Below are positions 58,244-64,000 of a DNA stretch of 64,000 nt, in pieces (position 1 is the stretch's first letter; every line of letters begins with the position of its first letter). Source of the stretch: CAIWHR01 sp963816925 (GTDB lineage: Bacteria; Pseudomonadota; Gammaproteobacteria; Burkholderiales; Casimicrobiaceae). The notes beneath the pieces are model-generated. The model did not search any database and was not told the origin of the DNA. It saw only the letters and a list, made by a program, of their open reading frames with translations. Made by a program: the position numbers and the translations under genes. The DNA lies in the NCBI GenBank assembly GCA_963816925.1, contig CAWFMY010000033.1, positions 1 through 64,000 of the forward strand, written 5' to 3'.

Positions 58244-59836
58244 TCAGGGACGCTGGAGCCGTCGACGCTCGCCGTGCAGACGCCACCATCGTCGCACGAG
58301 CCACGGAATTCCGGCAACCGAAATGAGGCTCCAGATCGCCGCGATGTATTCGGACGCCGGCATCGGGGGCGGCATCAGATCGGCGTCGCGCAATGCCATC
58401 GGGAAGGGGCGCGCCGGCACCGGCACTGTCTTGAGCTTGGCGGGATCGCGCGGCAGGCGCCTTCGATATTCGCGCAGCGTTGCCGCGGGCGCGTCGCCCC
58501 ATGCGCGGCTCGACGGCAACTGCGGAAACTGCAGGTAGACAAGCGCGTCGAGGTCGGCGGCCAGCATCGCCTCCAGCGTTCCGCGCGTCGCATCGTCGCG
58601 CGGCGCTTCGTGCGCGAGCGCAAGCAGGCTCGCGCCGATTTCCTCGAACGCCGCGGCGGGCAGCATTTGCGTCGGTTCCGTCCACAGGTAGTCGGCGACG
58701 AGCATGGCCCTGGTGACGGACCGCTCCCGGAAGACGAGCCAGGGAAATCCCAGCGTGGCGGCGAGCCGCCTCTTCGCCCCGCGCGCGGGGACGTTCCAGC
58801 CGAGTGCATGGAGCGCGTCGACGCTGATGCTCGTGCAATTGGTGGACGGGTGGTAATAGACGAGCTGGTGCCGCCAGAACTGGTTGTAGACGCGACCGAG
58901 CGCCGATTGCAGCAAGGCGGGCGCGCGGTCACGCGAGAGCGCGGCAACGAGCATGCACGACGGCCGGTACCACGCCTGCCCGGCATTGAGGTCCGCGAGG
59001 TAGTTGTCGAGGGGGACCGGCGCTGCGAGGATTCCTTTTTCGCTCTCGGAATCGAGCGTGTAGAAATTGTTGGCGAGCCAGTCGCCGATCGCGCCGTCGT
59101 CCTGCACGCGGCCGGTGACCAGCGCGAAATGACCGGCGTGCGCCTCGTCGTCGTCACCCTGCGCCCCGTTGACCATGATGCCGATGACGGCGCGCCCGCG
59201 CAGGTCGCTGGCCGTCCCCGTTCGGTGCCACAGCGTTTCGGCGGTGTAGGGCGTGCGCGCGCCGCCTTGCGGATCGGCCCGCATGCGGTTGCGCAATGCG
59301 CGCGCCGCCGTCGGAGCCGCGGGCAGGGCGCGCGGCGGCGGAAGATCGGCGAGCCGGAAATCCTCCGGCCAGATCGTGCGCGCAACCATGGCGTCGTGCG
59401 CGATCGTGCCCCGCACCTTGACCGATCGCATCGAGTAGAAATGGGCCGACGACGCGTCGAAGAACGAACGGTTCAGCGGGTTCCTCCGCGCGAGGTGAAA
59501 CGCAAGATCCCCGGCGGGTGTCGAAAGCCGCGTCGCGTCGTCGCCGAGTCGCGCGCTTGCGACCACGTCCGGCGCAGCTGTCCAGACGAGAGGCGGATAG
59601 TCGCGGGGAACGGAGTCGCCCTGCGCGGCGAGCCACGCGCGAAGGTCTTCGTCGACGTGCAGCCCCGGAGTGAAGGACGCGACGCTGACCCCGGCAACCG
59701 GCACGGCGATCGTCTCGTCACGGAAGAACCAAAGGGCCTGGCGGATCGCCGTGCCGGCGGCCTCGGCGCCCGTCGTGACGCGGAAATCGGCGGCGGGGTA
59801 CAGACCGAGCGCCGGGCCGGCGGTGGAAGCCGACAT
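58244..59836 (-). CDS. Uncharacterised protein with possible Cys-His hydrolase core and C-terminal membrane segment
   Basis: A 530-residue protein I do not recognise by name. GHFALVTGRVQDDGAIGDWL places a His in a strand context, and YYHPSTNCTSISVDALHALG places a Cys in an NCT motif similar to DUF4105-type papain-like folds, so a thiol hydrolase is plausible. The C-terminus has one probable membrane segment (ASEYIAAIWSLISVAGIPWL) followed by Arg-rich residues. There is no signal peptide. It starts nine bases after selD on the same strand, suggesting co-transcription. Confidence 0.6.
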   Translation of the reverse strand: MSASTAGPALGLYPAADFRVTTGAEAAGTAIRQALWFFRDETIAVPVAGVSVASFTPGLHVDEDLRAWLAAQGDSVPRDYPPLVWTAAPDVVASARLGDDATRLSTPAGDLAFHLARRNPLNRSFFDASSAHFYSMRSVKVRGTIAHDAMVARTIWPEDFRLADLPPPRALPAAPTAARALRNRMRADPQGGARTPYTAETLWHRTGTASDLRGRAVIGIMVNGAQGDDDEAHAGHFALVTGRVQDDGAIGDWLANNFYTLDSESEKGILAAPVPLDNYLADLNAGQAWYRPSCMLVAALSRDRAPALLQSALGRVYNQFWRHQLVYYHPSTNCTSISVDALHALGWNVPARGAKRRLAATLGFPWLVFRERSVTRAMLVADYLWTEPTQMLPAAAFEEIGASLLALAHEAPRDDATRGTLEAMLAADLDALVYLQFPQLPSSRAWGDAPAATLREYRRRLPRDPAKLKTVPVPARPFPMALRDADLMPPPMPASEYIAAIWSLISVAGIPWLVRRWWRLHGERRRLQRP

Positions 59837-59845
59837 GAAGGGTCG

Positions 59846-60901
59846 TCAGCGCAGTGCGATGTGCGGCGCGCCGGGCACGATCCCGCCGATCACGGCGGCG
59901 TGCCCGAAGCCCTCCGCGCGGAACAATGCCAGGACATCGCCGACGGCCTCCGGCGCGCAGGCGACGAGCAGGCCGCCCGACGTCTGCGGATCGGTCACGA
60001 GCGCCCGCTCCACTTCCCCAATGCCGGGGCCGAGGGCCACTGCGTTTCCGTATCCCGCCCAGTTGCGCCCCGACGCGCCCGTGACGAATCCCTCGCGCGC
60101 GAGCTCGAGCACGCCAGGCAGGAGCGGCAGGCGCGCGACCTCGATCGTCGCGCCCACGCCGGAAGCGCGGCAGACCTCGAGCAGGTGGCCGGCCAGGCCG
60201 AATCCCGTGACATCGGTCAGCGCATGCACGGACTCCATCGTGCCCAGAACGATGCCCGGCGTGTTGAGCTGGGTGGTGCTCGCGATCATCGCGGCATAGT
60301 GCGGCGCCATCAGCTTTCCCTTCTTCAGCGCGGCACTGTACACGCCGACACCGAGCGCCTTGCCGAGGATGAGCGCGTCGCCTGCGCGCGCGCCGGCGTT
60401 GCGTTTCACATTGGCGGGATCGACGAGCCCGATCGCGACGAGACCGTAGATCGGCTCGACCGAATCGATCGTGTGGCCGCCTGCAATCGGGATGCCCGCG
60501 CTTGCGCAGACCGATTCTCCGCCGTCGAGGATGCGGCGAATCGTTTCGACGGGCAGGCGATCGATCGGCATGCCGACCAGCGCCAGCGCGAACAACGGCG
60601 TGCCGCCCATCGCGTAGATGTCGGAGATCGCGTTGGTCGCGGCGATCGCGCCGAAGTCATGCGGGTCGTCGACGATCGGCATGAAGAAGTCGGTGGTCGC
60701 GACGATCGCCTGCCGCTCGTTGATCTTCCACACGGCGGCGTCGTCGGAGGTTTCGATGCCGACGAGGAGATTGGCGGGCACCGTCGCGGGACCGGCGTTG
60801 CCGAGGATCTCGCGCAGCAGCGCCGGCGCGATCTTGCAGCCGCAACCGCCGCCGTGACTGAATTGCGTGAGACGAAGCGGGCCGTGATCGGTCGCGTTCA
60901 T
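59846..60901 (-). CDS. selD: Selenide, water dikinase SelD
   Basis: A 351-residue AIR-synthase-fold enzyme making selenophosphate. The active-site loop is HGGGCGCKIAPALL, with an ordinary Cys codon at the position that is selenocysteine in some species. Other family text: ETSDDAAVWKINERQAIVAT, NAISDIYAMGGTPLFAL, and DVTGFGLAGHLLEVC. ATG at 60901. SelA, SelB and tRNA-Sec are not in the window, so use in selenoproteins or in selenouridine cannot be decided. Confidence 0.93.
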   Translation of the reverse strand: MNATDHGPLRLTQFSHGGGCGCKIAPALLREILGNAGPATVPANLLVGIETSDDAAVWKINERQAIVATTDFFMPIVDDPHDFGAIAATNAISDIYAMGGTPLFALALVGMPIDRLPVETIRRILDGGESVCASAGIPIAGGHTIDSVEPIYGLVAIGLVDPANVKRNAGARAGDALILGKALGVGVYSAALKKGKLMAPHYAAMIASTTQLNTPGIVLGTMESVHALTDVTGFGLAGHLLEVCRASGVGATIEVARLPLLPGVLELAREGFVTGASGRNWAGYGNAVALGPGIGEVERALVTDPQTSGGLLVACAPEAVGDVLALFRAEGFGHAAVIGGIVPGAPHIALR

Positions 60902-61038
60902 GGTGGACGAGTACGGGAAATTCGAAGAGGCGCAATTGTACGCTGGCGCGCCCGGGCCCCGGCCGGCTGAAGGTGCGGCCGCGAAGGGTCGCTCCTTGCG
61001 CGATTCGCGGTGGCGAATCCCGTCCAAATGCAGGAAAG

Positions 61039-61052
61039 CTGATGCAGATCAA
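61039..61052. promoter_or_regulatory. FNR/Anr-type box
   Basis: CTGATGCAGATCAA matches the TTGAT-N4-ATCAA consensus at nine of ten fixed positions; read in reverse it is TTGATCTGCATCAG. It lies midway between selD and nfnA (131 bases before the nfnA ATG). Oxygen-responsive control of nfnAB and kor would make sense because their iron-sulphur ferredoxin chemistry is oxygen-sensitive. Confidence 0.65.
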
Positions 61053-61182
61053 TCCCCAGGCGGTCGCTGGCCTACCGGACGCCGAATCGCGGGCGTAGCA
61101 TCGACGCAACCATGAAGTAGGCCCGCGCGCGCTTCCAGGTGTCCGCCTTTGCGCGCGCGGTCCGGGCGATCAGAGGAAGGCC

Positions 61183-62082
61183 ATGTCGAATTTCGAAGTT
61201 GTCGCACGCGAGGATTTCTCGCCCGTCACTTATCTGCTCGAGGTCCGCCATCCACTGATGGCCAAGGCCGCGAAGCCCGGCCAGTTCGTCATCGTGATGG
61301 CGACGGAGCATGGGGAGCGCATTCCGCTGACCATCGCCGACTTCGACGCCGCGAAGGGAACGATCACGCTCGTGATCCAGGCGGTCGGCAAGACGACGAA
61401 GGAGATGCAGCAGAACTGCAAGGTCGGCGCGATGCTCTACGCGATGGTCGGCCCGATGGGCGCGCCGAGCGTGCTGGGTCACGCGAAAAAGGCGCTGTGC
61501 GTCGGCGGCGGATTGGGCGTTGCGCCGGTATTTCCGCAAGCGCGCGCCTTCCAGGAGTCCGGCGCGTACGTCATCGGCGTCATCGGCTTCCGCAACAAGG
61601 ACCTGATCTTCTGGGACGACAAGTTCCGCTCGGTGTGCGACGAGGTGATCGTCTGCACCGACGACGGCTCGGCCGGAATGAAGGGAACGGTCGCCGACGG
61701 CATCAAGCGCGCGATCGAGCAGCACCCGGACATCGACGAATGCGTGGCGATCGGCCCGCCGATCATGATGAAGGGCTGCGCCGAAGCCACGCGGCCGTTC
61801 GGCATAAAGACGATGGTGAGCCTCAACCCGCTGATGGTCGACGGCACCGGCATGTGCGGCGGCTGCCGCGTGAAGATCGGCGACGAGATCAGGTTCGCCT
61901 GCGTCGACGGCCCCGACTTCGACGGCCACAAGGTCGATTTCGACGACCTCATGGCGCGGTTGAAGCGCTTCACCGCCGAGGAGCGGATGGCGCTCGAGCA
62001 CTGGAGCGACACGTGCCGCCTCATGAAGCAGGCGGACGAATTGGCGTCCGCGTCGAGCAAGACCGACCCGGAGCTCTACTGA
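61183..62082 (+). CDS. nfnA: NfnA-type ferredoxin:NADP oxidoreductase flavoprotein subunit (SudB-like)
   Basis: A 299-residue FAD/NAD-binding protein of the dihydroorotate dehydrogenase electron-transfer/SudB type. FAD-binding start EVRHPLMAKAAKPGQFVIVM and RIPLTIADFD; NAD-binding segment CVGGGLGVAPVFPQARAF; C-terminal 2Fe-2S ligands MCGGCRV and FACVDGPDFDGHKVDF. A pair with the next gene, three bases away, reconstructs NfnAB, which couples ferredoxin, NADH and NADPH by flavin bifurcation. AGAGGAAGG precedes the ATG at 61183. Confidence 0.88.
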   Translation: MSNFEVVAREDFSPVTYLLEVRHPLMAKAAKPGQFVIVMATEHGERIPLTIADFDAAKGTITLVIQAVGKTTKEMQQNCKVGAMLYAMVGPMGAPSVLGHAKKALCVGGGLGVAPVFPQARAFQESGAYVIGVIGFRNKDLIFWDDKFRSVCDEVIVCTDDGSAGMKGTVADGIKRAIEQHPDIDECVAIGPPIMMKGCAEATRPFGIKTMVSLNPLMVDGTGMCGGCRVKIGDEIRFACVDGPDFDGHKVDFDDLMARLKRFTAEERMALEHWSDTCRLMKQADELASASSKTDPELY

Positions 62083-62085
62083 ACC

Positions 62086-63585
62086 ATGGCCGCGAAAAAG
62101 AAAACGATCCGGACGATTCCGCAGGCGCGCACGCCGGTCCGGGAGCAGGATCCCAAGGTGCGGGCGCGCAACTTCGAGGAAGTCTCGCTGGGCTACGGTC
62201 TCGACGAAGCGCTGGTCGAGGCCGACCGGTGCCTGCAGTGCGCCGACGAGCCGTGCGTGCGCGGCTGCCCCGTCGGCATCGACATCCCCGGCTTCATCCA
62301 GAAGATCGTCGAAAAGCACCATCACGGCGCCTACGACATCATCACCGACACCAACCTGCTGCCGTCGATCTGCGGCCGCGTGTGCCCGCAGGAAAATCAG
62401 TGCGAAGGCGTCTGCACGGTCGGCGACACGCTGGAGCCCGTCGCGATCGGCCGCCTCGAACGCTTCGTCGGCGACATGGCGATCAAGGAAGGCTGGGCCA
62501 ACATCCCCTACATCGAGTCCTCCGGCTACAAGGTCGGCATCGTCGGCGCCGGTCCCGCGGGAATGGCGTGCGCGGCGGACATGGCGAAGGCCGGGTGCGA
62601 CGTCACCGTCTACGAGGCGTTCCATCAGCCGGGCGGCGTGCTGAAGTACGGGATCCCCGATTTCCGGCTGCCGAACGACGTGATCGACGCTGAAATCGAC
62701 AAGCTGAAACGGCTCGGCATCAAGTTCGAATGCAACACGCTGGTCGGACGCCTGTTCACGATCGAGCAGATGGTGACCGAAATGGGATTCCACGCGGTGT
62801 TCATCGGCACCGGGGCGGGGTATCCGAGCTTCATGGGCATTCCCGGCGAGTCGCTGAACGGCGTGCTCTCCGCGAACGAGCTCCTCACGCGCTGCAACCT
62901 GATGCGTGCCCGCGATTACCCGAACTTCGACACGCCGCTGAAGCCCGGCAAGCACGTCGCGGTGATCGGCGCCGGCAACACGGCGATGGACGCACTGCGC
63001 GTCTCGTTGCGCCTCGGCGCGGAATCGGTCCATTGCATCTACCGCCGGTCGAAGAAGGAAGCGCCCGCGCGCGTGGAAGAGATCCACCATGCGGAGGAGG
63101 AGGGCGTCGACTTCAACTGGCTGTCGAGCCCGGTCGAGATCCTCGGCGACGAGAACAAGACCGTGCGCGCGCTGCGCTGCGTGAAGATGGAGCTGGGCGA
63201 GCCGGACGAGTCCGGGCGGCGGCGTCCCGTCGTGGTCCCCGGCAGCGAGTTCGAATTCGAGACCGACATGGTCGTGTATGCGATCGGCACCAATGCCAAC
63301 CCGATCATCGGCCAGACCTCGAAGCTCAAGCTCAACAAGCGCGGCTACATCGATGCGGACGAAGAATTCGCGACGTCGATCGCCGGGGTCTACGCGGGAG
63401 GCGACATCGTCACCGGCGCCGCGACCGTCATCGAGGCGATGGGCGCCGGCCGCCGGGCCGCGCGCAGCATGAAGGCGTGGCTGGGTCTGCGCGACACCGA
63501 GTCCGTCTACCTGTCCGCCGCGACGGCAACCCGTTTCGGCATCCCGCAGGACGAGCACGGCTTCGCCCGCGTGCGCCTTGCCTGA
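62086..63585 (+). CDS. nfnB: NfnB-type/glutamate synthase small-subunit-like oxidoreductase (SudA-like)
   Basis: A 499-residue protein. The N-terminal bis-4Fe-4S domain has CLQCADEPCVRGCPVGIDIP and CGRVCPQENQCEGVC; FAD site VGIVGAGPAGMACAADMAKA; NADP site VAVIGAGNTAMDALRVSLRL; closing GVYAGGDIVTGAATVIEAMG. Alone it could be called GltD, but no gltB is adjacent and pairing with nfnA indicates NfnB. It is complete and precedes the kor gene by 45 bases. Confidence 0.9.
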   Translation: MAAKKKTIRTIPQARTPVREQDPKVRARNFEEVSLGYGLDEALVEADRCLQCADEPCVRGCPVGIDIPGFIQKIVEKHHHGAYDIITDTNLLPSICGRVCPQENQCEGVCTVGDTLEPVAIGRLERFVGDMAIKEGWANIPYIESSGYKVGIVGAGPAGMACAADMAKAGCDVTVYEAFHQPGGVLKYGIPDFRLPNDVIDAEIDKLKRLGIKFECNTLVGRLFTIEQMVTEMGFHAVFIGTGAGYPSFMGIPGESLNGVLSANELLTRCNLMRARDYPNFDTPLKPGKHVAVIGAGNTAMDALRVSLRLGAESVHCIYRRSKKEAPARVEEIHHAEEEGVDFNWLSSPVEILGDENKTVRALRCVKMELGEPDESGRRRPVVVPGSEFEFETDMVVYAIGTNANPIIGQTSKLKLNKRGYIDADEEFATSIAGVYAGGDIVTGAATVIEAMGAGRRAARSMKAWLGLRDTESVYLSAATATRFGIPQDEHGFARVRLA

Positions 63586-63630
63586 CGCGCGTACGACAAG
63601 CCGCGCAAACCGTCACCCGAAAGCCTTTAC

Positions 63631-64000
63631 ATGACCGACGCCACCCTGCTCGAACACCCCGTCAAGCCCCGCCCGGGCGCCGCCAAGCGAGCGAAGGTAT
63701 TGACCGAGCACATCGTCGAGGTCATCAGCGACTCGGGCGAGGGCGCGCAGCGTTGCGGTCAGTCGCTGGCGGCGATCGCGGCGCGCAGCGGCAACGGCAT
63801 CTGGACCGTGGAGATCATCCCGGCCGAGATCCAGCCGCCGGCGCGCAGCGTCGCCGGCGCGAGCGGCATCCAGATCCGGATAGGTTCTGCGCGCGTCACC
63901 AACGGCGGCGACCAGACCGATCTCGTCGTCGCCTTCAACGAGCAGGTGCTGCTGGGACGCGTGCGCGCAGGCGAGTTGAAGGCCGGCGCCACCGTCCTCC
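63631..64000 (+). CDS. korA: 2-oxoacid:ferredoxin oxidoreductase alpha subunit (KorA-like), 5' part only
   Basis: The frame runs off the window edge. The 123 visible residues are the N-terminal gamma-type domain of the fused gamma-alpha subunit: HIVEVISDSGEGAQRCGQSL, WTVEIIPAEIQPPARSVAGA and DLVVAFNEQVLLGRVRAGEL. Homologues are about 600 residues and form KorAB, making succinyl-CoA and reduced ferredoxin from 2-oxoglutarate. Position behind nfnAB suggests the ferredoxin is reoxidised by NfnAB. ATG at 63631. Confidence 0.82.
   Translation, partial: MTDATLLEHPVKPRPGAAKRAKVLTEHIVEVISDSGEGAQRCGQSLAAIAARSGNGIWTVEIIPAEIQPPARSVAGASGIQIRIGSARVTNGGDQTDLVVAFNEQVLLGRVRAGELKAGATVL

Overview
The window is very GC-rich, densely packed chromosomal DNA. 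The gene content suggests a free-living betaproteobacterium (Burkholderiales-like) with strong aromatic and amino-acid catabolism: a complete paaABCDE phenylacetyl-CoA epoxidase set with PaaX and PaaN, a ferredoxin-linked indolepyruvate oxidoreductase, a TRAP transporter, homogentisate dioxygenase and NfnAB/KorA-type ferredoxin enzymes. This assignment rests on family recognition and gene order; there is no rRNA or marker gene in the window to confirm it.

Layout. 0-1.1 kb: no gene, then a small membrane-anchored protein. 1.1-9.0 kb (minus): one tight operon of a fatty-acid desaturase, a zinc-ribbon/adenylate cyclase/AAA/TPR signalling protein, an MpaB-type oxygenase, an ApbA/PanE-like reductase and an MDR-family reductase. 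9.1-12.4 kb: a beta-lactamase-fold lipoprotein and a geranylgeranyl-reductase-like flavoprotein. 12.4-13.5 kb: a cyclic-di-GMP-I (GEMM-I) riboswitch upstream of an unrecognised protein. 13.5-32.1 kb: the phenylacetate locus (paaX, paaABCDE, then paaNGHIK), split by an 8 kb insert that looks like a 4-hydroxyproline/prolyl-peptide catabolic module. 32.1-32.9 kb: an exported alpha-carbonic anhydrase lacking one predicted zinc histidine. 33-41.2 kb: a LysR regulator divergent from iorA-iorB-thioesterase and a TRAP transporter. 41.2-49.1 kb: an unusual secreted-protein operon of two related beta-helix proteins, three tandem phage-tail-collar (Mdp-like) proteins, a Tat-type exported protein and a GNAT acetyltransferase. 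49.3-55.5 kb: dihaem cytochrome c, a metallo-beta-lactamase-fold protein, an aromatic-ring flavin monooxygenase, a DUF2783 protein, homogentisate dioxygenase, cytidine deaminase and a paaF-like hydratase. 55.5-60.9 kb: a lipoprotein, cardiolipin synthase, a META lipoprotein, a possible thiol-protease-fold protein and selD. 61-64 kb: nfnAB and the start of a 2-oxoacid:ferredoxin oxidoreductase behind an FNR-type site.

How it fits together. IorAB can turn arylpyruvates into arylacetyl-CoA, which is the substrate of the PaaABCDE epoxidase; PaaK makes the same thioester from free phenylacetate. PaaG, PaaN, PaaF and PaaH open and beta-oxidise the ring. Homogentisate dioxygenase covers hydroxylated arylacetates or tyrosine. 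The hydroxyproline block (iminopeptidase, epimerase, D-amino-acid oxidoreductase, DHDPS-family deaminase and a peptide-binding protein) would feed 2-oxoglutarate semialdehyde into central metabolism.

Caveat. About 23 genes are read correctly only by switching frame once or more, although their families continue uninterrupted across the break. Several breaks lie in GC-alternating tracts. I read these as probable consensus indels rather than pseudogenes. Coordinates of such genes span the whole corrected gene.
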